A stretch of DNA of 64,000 bases from Legionella fallonii LLAP-10 (GCF_000953135.1 NZ_LN614827.1:2447001-2511000); one strand, 5' to 3'. Positions 27,308-38,315 are shown, numbered from the stretch's first letter. Notes: generated by a model not told the origin, from the sequence alone. Program-made: numbers and translations.

Positions 27308-28987
27308 TCACTTATAACACCCTACCCCATCATAACCGACCACATGGCATTCTCTATATGCTGTTTGATCGAGCTGATAACTCACTGAACCATAATCAGC
27401 ATAAATGTGCCCATCTTTAGATTGTTTGATATGAGGATGTTGATAGTTTTCTGCAGATTGGCAACCGAACTGCTTTTGTATCCAGACTGACTTTCCCGAA
27501 CTTATTTTATCTATTCCTGGTTGTAACATAGCCTTCCCACAGTCTTTCGTGCTCAAAGCATCCACTGCAGGAGCAGAAAATAAAACGTCATAGCTATTTA
27601 GAGCTGCTTTTACCGCATTTTCAGCATCTAAAATCCCATGCCCACAAGGTTTTTTTCCTACACAAGACTTATTAGCATCCTTACTTTGGCCAAAATCATG
27701 AGTGGTCATATAAAGAAGTTGTTCGACTTGTTCTGCAGTTAATGAATTATTCATCGCAAATACTAATCCAGCAACACCGGCAACATGAGGTGAAGCCATA
27801 CTAGTTCCTTGATAAAAATCAAAGCCCGAACCATGATATCCACCACCAGCATTCACTGTAGATAAAATACCACCGACAGTTCCATAACGCTTGTCTCCAC
27901 CTGGAGCAGCTAAGGTAACACCGGGACCATAGTTAGAAAAATAGGATCTCAATCCCTCTGGACCAGTAGCGGCTACTTTGATGGTGCCATTACACACTGC
28001 GGGAGCGTTATAATGTTCCCACACATTATCATTACCAGCAGCAACAGCAAGAACAGCACCTTTTTGGCGTACATAAAACACCGCCTCTTGCAACGCCGCA
28101 TCACAGTAATCTATTTCTTTACCTGGCTCTAAATCGACTCCAAAGCTCATATTCAATACTTTAGCTGGATATCTGTTTTGCGGAACCCCAGGTATAATTG
28201 CCCCCACTGACCAATAAATACCATTGATCACAGCACTCTCATAGAACATTCCACTTCTATCAGGAATTTTTACTGGAAGTATTTTTAAATCCTCACCAAC
28301 TCCACTCATTACCGTTCCATAAGCGGCAATAGTTCCTGCCACATGAGTGCCATGGTAGGAGTTAGTTTCATCAGTTAAGTTGTTGTCATTTCCTGCAAAA
28401 TTCCATCCCCAAGTCTTACCATCCTTATCTTTTAGCAAGTTATTATCCAAGCTATCATTTTGTACAATACCCGTATCCAAGACAGCAACCACTATTGGCT
28501 TTTTTGCAGCCCCTGTTGTATAAGCCCAAGCTCCATCTCGTAATCCGGCTTTTGATTCCAACATGATTCCTGCAGGCGCAGAAAACTCATCCCATTGACT
28601 ATTATGAGATAATAATTGACTTAAACTTTGACTTACTACAGGATCGGGCACAGGTCTAAAATGACCTACTCTATCTTTTACCGCATACAATACATTGGGA
28701 TTTTTACGCAGTTGGTTTAATACTGAAACAGTCGCATCTTGTTCTTTGTTAAGATCCCAAGAAGCGTGTGAAGCATCTAGAATTAAAGAATAAGCTCCAT
28801 TAGCCATGGGCTTCAATTCGTTCACTGGTAATTGGGTTGCTTTGGCTATTTGTGACTTCAACAAAGACTCAGTCATAATCTGTTGTTTGTATTTTATAAT
28901 CACTCTTATTGTTTCATTATCTAAGGCAAAGACTCCATGCGATAACGACAAAAGGCTTATAGCCATTACTCCTTTCCTAAAATTCAT
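27308..28987 (-). CDS. Secreted subtilisin-family (S8) serine protease
   Basis: The product is 559 residues. A signal peptide (about 1-21, ending GVFA) is followed by a propeptide-like region to about 110, then the peptidase domain. The catalytic triad is complete: Asp171 in VLDTGI, His212 in HGTHVAG, Ser396 in GTSMASPH. The oxyanion Asn319 is in AAGND. The C-terminal 90 residues are Cys-rich and may be a separate disulphide-bonded domain or be removed on maturation. Export through Sec and the type II system is the likely route in Legionella, but that is inference. It is monocistronic. Confidence 0.93.
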   Translation of the reverse strand: MNFRKGVMAISLLSLSHGVFALDNETIRVIIKYKQQIMTESLLKSQIAKATQLPVNELKPMANGAYSLILDASHASWDLNKEQDATVSVLNQLRKNPNVLYAVKDRVGHFRPVPDPVVSQSLSQLLSHNSQWDEFSAPAGIMLESKAGLRDGAWAYTTGAAKKPIVVAVLDTGIVQNDSLDNNLLKDKDGKTWGWNFAGNDNNLTDETNSYHGTHVAGTIAAYGTVMSGVGEDLKILPVKIPDRSGMFYESAVINGIYWSVGAIIPGVPQNRYPAKVLNMSFGVDLEPGKEIDYCDAALQEAVFYVRQKGAVLAVAAGNDNVWEHYNAPAVCNGTIKVAATGPEGLRSYFSNYGPGVTLAAPGGDKRYGTVGGILSTVNAGGGYHGSGFDFYQGTSMASPHVAGVAGLVFAMNNSLTAEQVEQLLYMTTHDFGQSKDANKSCVGKKPCGHGILDAENAVKAALNSYDVLFSAPAVDALSTKDCGKAMLQPGIDKISSGKSVWIQKQFGCQSAENYQHPHIKQSKDGHIYADYGSVSYQLDQTAYRECHVVGYDGVGCYK

Positions 28988-29093
28988 ACTTCAATCTCCT
29001 TATTAAAGTCTTAAATAGGGCTCTTTTACATCTCACAGCAAAGAAGTATCACATTAAGAAATACCTTAGTTGCAATAAAATTGTTAAAGAAGT

Positions 29094-29231
29094 CTAAGAA
29101 CTTGCTAATTAATTCGCTAGAAATAGAACAAGGGCCGTTACAACGCCGTGTACATAGAGGCACATAAGCAGCGGAGCATAGGAAATGATGGTGAGTATTC
29201 ATTTTTAGCGAATTAATTAGCAAGCTCTTAG
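29094..29231. mobile_element. MITE-like element with 25-bp terminal inverted repeats
   Basis: Arms at 29094-29118 and 29207-29231 (CTTGCTAATTAATTCGCT and its complement inside) match at 24 of 25 positions. The 138-bp element has no coding capacity and sits in the 370-bp gap between the subtilase and the PLP dehydratase. No clear target-site duplication is visible. The size and structure fit a non-autonomous transposon; no transposase is in the window. Confidence 0.65.
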
Positions 29232-29357
29232 AAATGATAATACGGTTAGATCATAGCGTTCAATAGCTTTATTTTTTAGTTTTCTGCATCCCATTGCCAT
29301 CAAAGGCTTATCTAATAACGGTTAAAGAGTGATATTTTTAGGTAAATTATTTTCATA

Positions 29358-30317
29358 TTAGGATGCCAAAATTGATTGAAGCACTTCAAGGCTAATATTG
29401 GCGCCACTTAAAACGCTCACTACATTTTTGCCTTGAAATTTTTTAGCATTTTTTATAAGCGCTGCTAGAGCAACACCAGAAGCTCCTTCAACTAAAAGAT
29501 GTTGTGCTTTTATCATACTAATAATGGCGTTTTTAATTTCTTCTTCAGAAACCAAGACGAATTCATCAACATATTGACGACACAGATCGAAGGTGATAGC
29601 CCCTGGTTCTATTCCTCCTGCTGTTGCATCTGATAAAGTAGGTAATGTTTCCATATCAATAATTCTACCCGCTTTAATTGATTCTGACATGACAGGTGAA
29701 TTTTCCGGCAAACACCCGATTACTTTGATGTTGGGATTCACCGATTTTAAGTATCCTGCAATACCGGCAATTAATCCACCACCGCCGATCGTAACGAAAA
29801 CGGCATCAATAGTATCCAGTTGATTTGCAAGCTCTAAACCAATGGTTCCTTGTCCTGCTATAACTTGCCGATCATTATACGGAGATATATAAATCATATG
29901 GTGCTGTTTTGCATATTCCAATGCATGCAGCTCTGTTTGCATGCAATCAGTACCGTAAAATTTTAGGTTATCAGTGTAATTACGTATATTGTCGATCTTA
30001 GTTGATGAGGCATTTTCAGGAACAAAAATGATCCCTTTCAGATTTAATTTATTCAATCCGAAAGCAACCGCGGCACCATGGTTACCAGAGGAGGCCGTAA
30101 CTATACCTTGTTCACGTTGAGATGCAGTTAAACTTAATAATTTATTGATGGCGCCACGCGCTTTAAAAGCACCTGTATGTTGTAAGTTTTCACATTTTAA
30201 AAATACATTAACTTGGGTTTCGCGACTCAAGGCAATTGAGTAATCAAGAGGAGTCTCTTTAATATGTTGTCTAATTCGGCTATCAGCTGTTAACACTTCA
30301 TTTTTAATATCAAACAT
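29358..30317 (-). CDS. PLP-dependent threonine/serine dehydratase-like enzyme
   Basis: This is a fold-type II PLP enzyme of 319 residues. The cofactor lysine is Lys52 in GAFKARGA. The phosphate loop is SSGNHGAA near 76-83, and a glycine loop VTIGGGGLIAG is near 174-184. The length and motifs match catabolic threonine or serine dehydratase without the C-terminal ACT domain of biosynthetic IlvA. Substrate choice (threonine, serine or a 3-hydroxy-aspartate type) cannot be decided. It starts 3 bp after a YheO-type regulator gene, so the regulator probably controls it. Its product would be a RidA substrate. Confidence 0.88.
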   Translation of the reverse strand: MFDIKNEVLTADSRIRQHIKETPLDYSIALSRETQVNVFLKCENLQHTGAFKARGAINKLLSLTASQREQGIVTASSGNHGAAVAFGLNKLNLKGIIFVPENASSTKIDNIRNYTDNLKFYGTDCMQTELHALEYAKQHHMIYISPYNDRQVIAGQGTIGLELANQLDTIDAVFVTIGGGGLIAGIAGYLKSVNPNIKVIGCLPENSPVMSESIKAGRIIDMETLPTLSDATAGGIEPGAITFDLCRQYVDEFVLVSEEEIKNAIISMIKAQHLLVEGASGVALAALIKNAKKFQGKNVVSVLSGANISLEVLQSILAS

Positions 30318-30320
30318 GAA

Positions 30321-30935
30321 TCACCTATCTTCTTTCAATGCTAAATAATTATAAATAGTTGCTCTTGATACCCCGATAATTTGGGCAATGTATAAGGCCG
30401 CGTTTTTTGCAGAGAATGCACCTACTTTATTCAGATGCTCAATTAACTCTTTCTTTTCTGAGCGGTTTAACGACTCCAGAGTGAGATGATGTTCTATTAG
30501 ATAGGTATGCACGTATTTATTGATCCGTTCCTGCCAATCATCCTGAAATAAAGGTTCTGGCTGTGGTGAAAACTGTACGCTACTAACGAATGTGGTGATT
30601 AAATTATTAAATTTTTCCAACTGCGATATATCAAGATTAACACACAGCATACCTACGGCTTTATTATTTTCATCTCTAATGACGCTACTCACTGATTTTA
30701 ATTTTCTACCGTCCCAATTAATTTTTTCATACGGCCCCACACAATCTTCTAACGAAGACAGCTGTTCTTCCTTTGTAAGTAACGAGGAATCACCAACCCT
30801 TCTTTTGGAAAAAGGATGAAAAATAGCAACAATTTGATTTAATTGAATATCGTGAACTACTACTTCCGCATAAGGATGCAATAACCGTTGGATTGCCTCA
30901 GCCGTAGGAAGGAATAATTTAATTGCTTTTTTCAT
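30321..30935 (-). CDS. YheO/DauR-type transcriptional regulator (PAS-like plus HTH)
   Basis: The product is 204 residues. The N-terminal PAS-like YheO domain spans about 10-115 (PYAEVVVHDI, SSVIRDENNKAVGMLCVNLDIS). The C-terminal helix-turn-helix of the same family is at about 160-200 (GAFSAKNAALYIAQIIGVSRATIYNYL). DauR, a member of this family, represses D-arginine use. Here the adjoining dehydratase suggests control by an amino acid. The gene is first in a two-gene unit. A signal-binding residue cannot be named. Confidence 0.88.
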   Translation of the reverse strand: MKKAIKLFLPTAEAIQRLLHPYAEVVVHDIQLNQIVAIFHPFSKRRVGDSSLLTKEEQLSSLEDCVGPYEKINWDGRKLKSVSSVIRDENNKAVGMLCVNLDISQLEKFNNLITTFVSSVQFSPQPEPLFQDDWQERINKYVHTYLIEHHLTLESLNRSEKKELIEHLNKVGAFSAKNAALYIAQIIGVSRATIYNYLALKEDR

Positions 30936-31080
30936 GGATGCCTGACAGTTAACAATATCTGGCGATTTTAGTCTAATTTAGATTTTATTGTCAAACAAAT
31001 AGTAATCGAACAACCATTTGCCCGGCATTATAAGGAAAATATAAATGGTCGGTGTAGATACTGGCTTCAATCGCACGAGA

Positions 31081-31164
31081 AGTCCCCTCGCCCGCGAAAG
31101 GGATTTTGATTAGAAGCAAATATTTAATCGCGGGAGAGGGTTAGGGAGAGGGCCTTAGAAAGAT
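31081..31164. repeat. Dispersed intergenic repeat, copy near ahcY
   Basis: The stretch beginning near CCTCGCCCGCGAAAGGG (31085) and ending TTAGGGAGAGGGCC is almost identical to 22221-22295. A GTAGATACTGGCT motif just before it (31054) recurs at 20345. It fills most of the 305-bp gap between the YheO regulator and ahcY, which are on the same strand. No gene is seen. Confidence 0.7.
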
Positions 31165-31240
31165 ATTTCTCCCTATAGCCCACCCTACCATATAGAGAGG
31201 AAATACAATTATAGCCAACGTAAGAACTTAACTTTTTACC

Positions 31241-32566
31241 TCAATAACGATAATGATCAGGCTTATAAGGGCCGTGCTTATCAACCCCAAGATATTTGGC
31301 CTGCTCATCAGTTAACGTCGTTAATTTGGCACCAATACGATTCAGGTGTAATCTTGCTACTTTCTCATCTAATAATTTAGGAAGCACGTATACTTGACGT
31401 TCATAGTGACTCGAATTTTGAAATAATTCAATTTGCGCTAATATTTGGTTGGTAAAAGATGCAGACATTACAAAACTAGGATGTCCTGTAGCACAACCTA
31501 GATTGACTAAACGGCCTTCAGCTAAAACAATAAGACGCTTACCATCAGGAAATACGACATGATCCACTTGTGGCTTGATATTTTCCCATTGATATTGTCG
31601 TAAACTGTGAATATCGATCTCAGAATCAAAATGCCCAATATTGCATAATATGGCCTGGTGGCGCATACGCTTCATGTGGTTCAGAGTAACTACATGATAG
31701 TTACCAGTAGCAGTCACCACGATATCGACTTGCTCTGCCACATCATCTAAAGTCACAACCCTATAACCCTCCATCGCAGCTTGCAATGCGCAAATAGGAT
31801 CGATTTCTGCAATTAAAACGGTGGCACCTTGACCACGTAATGCTTGGGCACATCCCTTACCTACATCGCCATAGCCCATAATAAGAGCAACTTTACCAGC
31901 AATCATGACATCGGTTGCTCTCTTCAAGCCATCCAATAAGGACTCACGACAGCCATAAAGATTATCGAACTTTGACTTTGTGACTGCATCATTCACATTA
32001 ATTGCAGGGATCTTTAATTGGTCTTGCTTAGCCATTTCATAAAGTCGTGCAACACCCGTTGTTGTTTCTTCAGACACGCCCTTAATCTCTGCTAACAACT
32101 GAGGATATTTTTGATGAACGATTTGTGTTAAATCGCCACCATCGTCTAACAATAAATTAGGATACCAGCCATTAGGACCACTGAGGGTTTGCTCAACACA
32201 CCACCAATACTCGTCTTCAGTTTCCCCTTTCCAAGCAAAAACAGGAATAGTTTCTGCGGCAATTGCCGCGGCAGCATGATCTTGGGTGGAAAATATATTA
32301 CAAGAAGACCAACGAACTTCAGCACCGAGAACAATTAAAGTTTCTATTAATACTGCCGTTTGAATCGTCATATGAAGGCAGCCAGCGATACGGGCTCCTT
32401 TTAATGGCTTCTTAGCGCCGTACTCGGCACGTAAAGCCATTAAGCCTGGCATTTCCGTTTCTGCTATAGCAATTTCTTTACGTCCCCATGATGCTAGAGA
32501 CATATCGGCTACTTTATAGTCGTGAGAAACTCTAACGTGTGCTGTTGAATCATCAACTAAGCTCAT
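31241..32566 (-). CDS. ahcY: Adenosylhomocysteinase (S-adenosylhomocysteine hydrolase)
   Basis: AhcY hydrolyses S-adenosylhomocysteine to adenosine and homocysteine using bound NAD. The product is 441 residues. Features are [16 protein letters not shown] near 62-77, [16 protein letters not shown] near 91-106, the conserved [21 protein letters not shown], the NAD loop [10 protein letters not shown] and the C-terminal KPDHYRY, which closes the NAD site. It lies 130 bp downstream of metK, completing the methyl cycle. A strong hairpin lies in its leader. Confidence 0.97.
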   Translation of the reverse strand: MSLVDDSTAHVRVSHDYKVADMSLASWGRKEIAIAETEMPGLMALRAEYGAKKPLKGARIAGCLHMTIQTAVLIETLIVLGAEVRWSSCNIFSTQDHAAAAIAAETIPVFAWKGETEDEYWWCVEQTLSGPNGWYPNLLLDDGGDLTQIVHQKYPQLLAEIKGVSEETTTGVARLYEMAKQDQLKIPAINVNDAVTKSKFDNLYGCRESLLDGLKRATDVMIAGKVALIMGYGDVGKGCAQALRGQGATVLIAEIDPICALQAAMEGYRVVTLDDVAEQVDIVVTATGNYHVVTLNHMKRMRHQAILCNIGHFDSEIDIHSLRQYQWENIKPQVDHVVFPDGKRLIVLAEGRLVNLGCATGHPSFVMSASFTNQILAQIELFQNSSHYERQVYVLPKLLDEKVARLHLNRIGAKLTTLTDEQAKYLGVDKHGPYKPDHYRY

Positions 32567-32588
32567 TTGAATGTCCTTATTTAATATG

Positions 32589-32627
32589 AGTGTCCTATAA
32601 AAATGGTTTCATTATTTATAGGACACT
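32589..32627 (-). promoter_or_regulatory. Strong hairpin in the ahcY leader
   Basis: AGTGTCCTATAAA and TTTATAGGACACT form a perfect 13-bp stem, extended to about 17 bp with one bulge and an AAAC tip. It ends about 11 bp before the AAGGAC ribosome site of ahcY. It could stabilise the processed message, or regulate translation or attenuation. There is no U-tract, so it is not a standard terminator. Confidence 0.55.
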
Positions 32628-32643
32628 TGAGTCTTTTGACGCA

Positions 32644-32687
32644 GATTCTCAGTCTAAAAATATTAATGAGAATTTTTAGTTTGAATC
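32644..32687 (-). terminator. AT-rich two-stage hairpin after metK
   Basis: GATTC/GAATC and CTAAAAAT/ATTTTTAG arms form nested stems just downstream of the metK stop. The stem is AT-rich and no U-tract follows, so it could be a weak terminator or processing site between metK and ahcY. Confidence 0.4.
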
Positions 32688-32695
32688 CGCATTAC

Positions 32696-33844
32696 TTAGA
32701 GTGCTTTACTGAGTGCAGCTACTTTATCTAAACGCTCCCATGGGAATTGATCTCTTCCATAATGTCCATAGGTTGCTGTTTCTTTATAAATTGGACGCAG
32801 TAAATCGTGTGAATCAATAATTCCCTGCGGAGTTAAATCAAAATGAGTGTGAATCAAATCGATTATTTCACTGTCTTTTAAACGTCCAGTACCGAAAGTT
32901 TCAACAAAAATTGATGTAGGCTCTGCAACACCGATAGCATAGGATATTTGTATTTCACACTTATCGGCCAATCCTGCAGCCACTATATTTTTAGCAACAT
33001 AACGTGCAGCATAAGCAGCAGATCGGTCAACTTTTGACGGATCTTTGCCAGAAAAGCAACCGCCACCATGTCTGGCCATACCGCCATAGGTATCCACTAT
33101 GATCTTACGACCGGTTAGACCACAATCTCCCAATGGGCCACCAATAACAAAACGCCCTGTTGGGTTAATAAAATAACGTGTTCTTGCAGTCAACCAATCA
33201 GCAGGCAATATTGTCTTAATAATTTCTTCACGCACTGCCTCAGTTAGATCATTATAAGCCACCTCAGGCGCATGCTGCGTAGAAAACACTACGGTATCAA
33301 CCTCTACTGGCCGACCATTCTCATACTTTAAAGTGAGCTGACATTTGGCATCAGGTCGTAACCAAGGTAGTTGTCCTGATTTGCGCATGCTGGCTTGTTT
33401 TTCCATTAAACGATGAGCATACGCTATTGGTGCTGGCATAAACACATCTGTTTCACGGCTAGCATAACCAAACATTAGCCCTTGATCCCCTGCTCCCAAA
33501 ATTCTTGTTTGCTGATTATCAACACCTTGCGCGATATCGGGAGATTGTTTACCAATTGCTGAAAGCACAGCGCATGACTCCCAATCAAAACCCATTTGCG
33601 AACTGTTATAACCTATGTCTCTAATAACATGACGCGTAATTTCTTCAACATCTACCCAGGCTTTAGTCGTAATTTCACCTCCGACTAATACCATTCCTGT
33701 TTTGACAAAAACCTCACATGCAACCCGAGCATTCTTATCCTGAGCGATGATTGCATCTAAAATAGCGTCAGAAATTTGATCGGCTATCTTATCTGGATGC
33801 CCCTCGGAAACAGATTCTGAGGTAAAGACGTGGCACTCTTTCAT
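32696..33844 (-). CDS. metK: S-adenosylmethionine synthetase
   Basis: MetK makes S-adenosylmethionine from methionine and ATP. The product is 382 residues from the second possible ATG at 33844, which has GAGG at a better distance than the ATG two codons upstream. Motifs are [33 protein letters not shown], and the P-loop-like [16 protein letters not shown]. All active-site blocks are present. It sits between carA and ahcY, all on the minus strand. Confidence 0.97.
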   Translation of the reverse strand: MKECHVFTSESVSEGHPDKIADQISDAILDAIIAQDKNARVACEVFVKTGMVLVGGEITTKAWVDVEEITRHVIRDIGYNSSQMGFDWESCAVLSAIGKQSPDIAQGVDNQQTRILGAGDQGLMFGYASRETDVFMPAPIAYAHRLMEKQASMRKSGQLPWLRPDAKCQLTLKYENGRPVEVDTVVFSTQHAPEVAYNDLTEAVREEIIKTILPADWLTARTRYFINPTGRFVIGGPLGDCGLTGRKIIVDTYGGMARHGGGCFSGKDPSKVDRSAAYAARYVAKNIVAAGLADKCEIQISYAIGVAEPTSIFVETFGTGRLKDSEIIDLIHTHFDLTPQGIIDSHDLLRPIYKETATYGHYGRDQFPWERLDKVAALSKAL

Positions 33845-33889
33845 TAACATATCCTCTATTTTTGAAGTACGAAGTATCCTAACTAGGTT

Positions 33890-35002
33890 TTATTTCATTG
33901 ATGCTATAAATTCGTTAAATATAATTTCTATATCGTGCGGGCCTGGGCTCGCTTCGGGGTGTCCTTGAAAACCAAATGCAGGCTTGCTCTTATGCCTTAT
34001 ACCCTGCAGGCTATTATCAAATAAAGAACGATGGGTCACTTCTAAACTCTCTGGCAGACTTTCCTCATCTACAGTAAAGCCATGATTTTGACTCGTTATA
34101 AAAACTCGTTTATCTCCATGAACCTCTACTACCGGATGGTTAGCTCCATGGTGACCAAATTTCATTTTTTTAGTTGCTCCACCACAAGCTAAAGCCAAAA
34201 TTTGAAATCCCAAACAAATACCAAAGACAGGAACATTATGGGCTAAAAACTCTTGAGTTGCCTTTATTGCGTAGTCACAAGCTTCTGGATCACCGGGACC
34301 ATTAGATAAAAATACTCCATTAGGATTCATTGCTAAAACATCAGCTGCTGGAGTATTAGCTGGTACCAATGTTAAATGGCATCCTTTATCGTGTAGTATA
34401 CGTAAAATATTATGTTTCACGCCAAAATCATAAGCGACAACGTGAAATTGATGCGGTTTGGAATGACTTCCCCAGACTCCTTGGCCCTCATGCCAGCGCT
34501 CTATAGTTTGTCGTGATACTTCTGAAGCTAAATCCATGCCCTGCAAACCAGCAAAAGATCTCGCCTTATCAAGAGCTATTTCAGGCTCTGTTGTATTAGT
34601 ACTAATACAAGCGCCAATAGCCCCATGCTCACGTAGCCTTAATGTCAAAGCCCGGGTATCTATCCCAGAAATAGCAACGATACCATTTTTTTTAAGCCAG
34701 TCGGGAAGCGATTGTTCAGCCCGGTAATTACTATGCAAAATAGCACAATCACGCATTACTAGACCTGCAGCCCAAACCTTATTAGACTCCATATCCTCAC
34801 CATTGCACCCAGTATTCCCAACATGAGCCGCAGTTAAGGTAATAATTTGTTTGGCATAAGAGGGATCAGTTAACATTTCCTGATAGCCAGTCATTGAGGT
34901 ATTAAAAACCAATTCACCGACGCAATCCCCAGCAGCACCTACCGATATTCCTTCATAGATAGTGCCATCAGCCAACACCAAAATAGCTGGTTTATTAATC
35001 AT
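33890..35002 (-). CDS. carA: Carbamoyl-phosphate synthase small subunit
   Basis: CarA is the glutaminase subunit that feeds ammonia to CarB for arginine and pyrimidine synthesis. The product is 370 residues from the ATG at 35002. The N-terminal domain has [18 protein letters not shown]. The class I amidotransferase domain has SNGPGDP, the nucleophile Cys in [10 protein letters not shown], and the C-terminal [11 protein letters not shown] with catalytic His and Glu. The usual partner carB is not next to it; metK follows instead. It lies about 110 bp downstream of dnaJ. Confidence 0.97.
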   Translation of the reverse strand: MINKPAILVLADGTIYEGISVGAAGDCVGELVFNTSMTGYQEMLTDPSYAKQIITLTAAHVGNTGCNGEDMESNKVWAAGLVMRDCAILHSNYRAEQSLPDWLKKNGIVAISGIDTRALTLRLREHGAIGACISTNTTEPEIALDKARSFAGLQGMDLASEVSRQTIERWHEGQGVWGSHSKPHQFHVVAYDFGVKHNILRILHDKGCHLTLVPANTPAADVLAMNPNGVFLSNGPGDPEACDYAIKATQEFLAHNVPVFGICLGFQILALACGGATKKMKFGHHGANHPVVEVHGDKRVFITSQNHGFTVDEESLPESLEVTHRSLFDNSLQGIRHKSKPAFGFQGHPEASPGPHDIEIIFNEFIASMK

Positions 35003-35115
35003 GAAAAGTCTCAATATTGTTCAATGTATAGCTATCCATACTATGCAGAGTACAAAATGATAATGTACATTCCGTGTACATCATTATAAAATGTTCCAAT
35101 TGTAACTCACTTAGC

Positions 35116-36255
35116 TCAAAATTTCATGTCCTCAAAGAACTTTTTCACTCCGGCAAACCAAGAAGTGGAGCGAGGAGAATGATTTGTTTTGGCATCTTCC
35201 AAGGACTCTTGTAATTTAGTTAACAGTTCTTTTTGTTCCCGTGATAAGTTCACTGGAGTTTCCACAACCACTTTACACAATAAATCACCTTGTGCATATC
35301 CGCGTACTGATTTCATTCCTTTACTTCTTAAACGAAAGACCTTGCCTGTTTGTGTTTCGGCTGGAATTTTCAAAGTGACTCTACCTTCAAGGGTGGGAAC
35401 TTCTATCGATCCACCTAATGCTGCGGTTATAAAACTGATAGGAACTTCGCAGTGTAAGTCATTCTCTTGCCGCTCAAATATAGCATGCTTTTTAACATTA
35501 ATTTGAACATATAGATCTCCGGAGCCTCCACCGTAGGCTCCGGCTTCACCTTCACCACTTAATCGGACTCTATCTCCATTATCAACGCCAGGAGGGATTT
35601 TAACTGTCAGTTTTTTGCTTTCACGAATGCGCCCCTGGCCATGACAGCTTGGACATGGATCAGTAATAACCTTTCCTTCTCCATGACAACTTGGACATGT
35701 CTGTTGAATAGAGAAGAAACCTTGTTGAATTCTTACCTGTCCCATACCGTTACAGGTTTCACAAGTTTTAGGCTGCGTTCCTTTTTTAGCGCCAGTACCG
35801 CTACAGGTACCACAACTACCATGACGAGGAACAGTAATTTCAACCTCTTTGCCTACAGCAGCTTCTTCAAGAGTAAGTGAAACATTAAATTGTAAATCAG
35901 CCCCACGTTGACCTCGTGATTGTCGTCCTGCGCCACGTCCTCCAGAGAATATATTTTCGAAAATATCTTCAAAGACATCGCCAAAACCACCAAAGCCACC
36001 AAAACCTCCGTGACCGCCTCCCGTTGAAGGATCAACACCAGCGTGTCCAAACTGGTCATAAGCCGCTCGTTTTTGTTTGTCGGATAAAATAGCGTAAGCT
36101 TTTTGAATTTCTTTAAATTTTTCTTCGGCCGAAGAATCGCCGGGATTGCGATCTGGATGATATTTCATTGCCAACTTGCGATATGCTTTTTTAATTTCAG
36201 CATCGCTAGCATTTCGACTTACTTCTAAGAGTTCATAATAATCCCGCTGTTCCAT
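35116..36255 (-). CDS. dnaJ: Chaperone DnaJ (Hsp40)
   Basis: DnaJ delivers clients to DnaK and stimulates its ATPase. The product is 379 residues. The J domain at 1-70 has the HPDRNPGD motif. A Gly/Phe region lies at about 75-115. The zinc domain has four CxxCxGxG units ([32 protein letters not shown]) at about 145-210, followed by the C-terminal client-binding domains. It is downstream of dnaK with a hairpin in the 119-bp spacer. Confidence 0.98.
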   Translation of the reverse strand: MEQRDYYELLEVSRNASDAEIKKAYRKLAMKYHPDRNPGDSSAEEKFKEIQKAYAILSDKQKRAAYDQFGHAGVDPSTGGGHGGFGGFGGFGDVFEDIFENIFSGGRGAGRQSRGQRGADLQFNVSLTLEEAAVGKEVEITVPRHGSCGTCSGTGAKKGTQPKTCETCNGMGQVRIQQGFFSIQQTCPSCHGEGKVITDPCPSCHGQGRIRESKKLTVKIPPGVDNGDRVRLSGEGEAGAYGGGSGDLYVQINVKKHAIFERQENDLHCEVPISFITAALGGSIEVPTLEGRVTLKIPAETQTGKVFRLRSKGMKSVRGYAQGDLLCKVVVETPVNLSREQKELLTKLQESLEDAKTNHSPRSTSWFAGVKKFFEDMKF

Positions 36256-36331
36256 AACTGCTCACAATTTTTAAAAATATCAATACTTAATTAAGTTATA
36301 ACCCTTAATCAGCACTTGTCAAAATACATAC

Positions 36332-36352
36332 GGGACGATGAAACATCGTCCC
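36332..36352 (-). terminator. Hairpin between dnaK and dnaJ
   Basis: GGGACGATG-(3)-CATCGTCCC is a perfect 9-bp stem in the dnaK-dnaJ spacer. No T-tract follows directly. It probably attenuates read-through or protects dnaK message ends, giving more DnaK than DnaJ. Confidence 0.6.
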
Positions 36353-36374
36353 GTCCCAAAATATCAATCATCCC

Positions 36375-38315
36375 TTATTTTTTATCTTCTTCTTTAACTT
36401 CTTCAAATTCGGCATCAACAACACCATCGTCAGCAGTTTTGGCAGACTCATGAGCATGTGCTTGCTCACCAGCTTGAGCGGTTTGGCCTTCAGCTGATTT
36501 TTTAGCGTAAATACGTTCAGCCATTTTTGCAGAAGCATCAGTTAAGACTTTTAGCTTTTCTTCGATATGCGCTTTATCACTACCTTGCACTGCTTCTTTT
36601 AATTCAGAAATTGCAGTTTCAATTCCTTTTTTCTCATCATCAGACAATTCTGCAGCAAGATCTTTCATTGATTTTTCACAGCTATGAATTAGCCCATCAG
36701 CCTGATTACGCAGTCCTGCCATTTCCTTAAATTTCTTATCTTCTTCCGCGTGAGACTTCGCATCTTTTACCATAGCATCAACTTCTTCATCACTTAATCC
36801 ACTAGATGCTTTAATGACTATAGATTGCGCTTTGCCTGTTGCCTTATCTTTAGCAGATACATTAAGGATACCGTTGGCATCAATGTCGAAGGTTACTTCA
36901 ATTTGAGGCACACCACGAGGCGCAGGAGGAATATCACCTAAGTCGAATCGGCCTAAAGACTTATTAGCAGAGGCTTGTTCTCTTTCCCCTTGTAATACAT
37001 GGACAGTAACCGCAGTTTGGTTATCATCAGCAGTAGAGAATACTTGGTTTGCCTTAGTAGGAATAGTAGTATTCTTCTCTATCAGCTTAGTCATGATACC
37101 ACCCATGGTTTCTATACCAAGAGAAAGTGGAGTCACGTCAAGCAATAATATGTCTTTTACTTCACCAGACAAGACTGCTGCTTGAATAGCCGCACCAACA
37201 GCAACTGCTTCATCAGGGTTAACGTCTTTGCGTGGTTCTTTACCAAAAAACTCTTCAACTGTTTTTTGAACTAGTGGCATACGTGTCTGACCACCAACCA
37301 AAATGACCTCATTAATTTGTGATACGGTCAAACCAGCATCTTTCAATGCAATCTTACATGGCTCAACGGTTCTCTCTACCAATTTCTCAACTAAAGACTC
37401 TAATTTGGCACGAGTTAGTTTGATATTTAAATGTTTAGGTCCTGAGGCATCAGCAGTAATATAAGGCAGATTCACATCCGTTTGTTGTGATGAAGACAAT
37501 TCAATTTTGGCCTTTTCCGCTGCTTCTTTCAAACGTTGTAACGCTAAGGGATCATTGTGTAAGTCAATACCAGTATCTTTTTTAAACTCAGCAGCTAAAT
37601 ACTCAATAAGTGCTAAGTCGAAGTCTTCCCCTCCTAAAAAGGTATCTCCGTTAGTAGCCAATACTTCAAATTGGTGTTCCCCATCAACTTCGGCGATTTC
37701 GATAATGGAAATATCGAAAGTACCACCACCAAGGTCATAAACAGCAATAACAGAATCACCACGCTTCTTGTCCATACCATAAGCTAATGCAGCAGCAGTA
37801 GGTTCGTTAATGATTCTCTTTACTTCTAGTCCTGCAATTCGCCCTGCATCTTTTGTTGCTTGACGTTGGGAGTCATTGAAATAAGCAGGCACAGTAATTA
37901 CTGCTTCTTTAACTTCTTCACCCAAGTAATCTTCTGCTGTTTTTTTCATTTTACGCAATACTTCAGCAGAGATTTGTGGCGGCGCTTTATCTTGATCTTT
38001 CACTCGAACCCAAGCATCGCCATTATCGGCCTTAACAATTTTGTAAGGCACCATCTTAATATCTTTTTGCACTATAGCATCATCGAAACGACGTCCTATT
38101 AATCGCTTAATAGCAAATAGCGTTTTTTCAGGATTTGTTACTGCTTGACGCTTTGCAGAAGCACCAACCAATACCTCATTGTCATCTGTAAAGGCGACAA
38201 TAGAAGGAGTAGTTCGAATACCCTCACTATTTTCAATTACTTTAGGTTTATCACCTTCCATTACAGCAACACATGAGTTGGTAGTACCCAAATCTATTCC
38301 TATAATCTTAGCCAT
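36375..38315 (-). CDS. dnaK: Chaperone DnaK (Hsp70)
   Basis: The product is 646 residues. The ATPase domain (1-385) has [34 protein letters not shown], the [13 protein letters not shown] segment and [13 protein letters not shown]. The linker [13 protein letters not shown] leads to the substrate domain ([13 protein letters not shown]). The tail ends [14 protein letters not shown], the typical EEV-type co-chaperone site. It is the middle gene of grpE-dnaK-dnaJ. Confidence 0.99.
   Translation of the reverse strand: MAKIIGIDLGTTNSCVAVMEGDKPKVIENSEGIRTTPSIVAFTDDNEVLVGASAKRQAVTNPEKTLFAIKRLIGRRFDDAIVQKDIKMVPYKIVKADNGDAWVRVKDQDKAPPQISAEVLRKMKKTAEDYLGEEVKEAVITVPAYFNDSQRQATKDAGRIAGLEVKRIINEPTAAALAYGMDKKRGDSVIAVYDLGGGTFDISIIEIAEVDGEHQFEVLATNGDTFLGGEDFDLALIEYLAAEFKKDTGIDLHNDPLALQRLKEAAEKAKIELSSSQQTDVNLPYITADASGPKHLNIKLTRAKLESLVEKLVERTVEPCKIALKDAGLTVSQINEVILVGGQTRMPLVQKTVEEFFGKEPRKDVNPDEAVAVGAAIQAAVLSGEVKDILLLDVTPLSLGIETMGGIMTKLIEKNTTIPTKANQVFSTADDNQTAVTVHVLQGEREQASANKSLGRFDLGDIPPAPRGVPQIEVTFDIDANGILNVSAKDKATGKAQSIVIKASSGLSDEEVDAMVKDAKSHAEEDKKFKEMAGLRNQADGLIHSCEKSMKDLAAELSDDEKKGIETAISELKEAVQGSDKAHIEEKLKVLTDASAKMAERIYAKKSAEGQTAQAGEQAHAHESAKTADDGVVDAEFEEVKEEDKK

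Noticed and set aside
32567..32695. S-adenosylhomocysteine riboswitch upstream of ahcY
   Set aside because: The hairpin does not show the conserved core of the known SAH riboswitch and is too simple. It is reported only as a hairpin.
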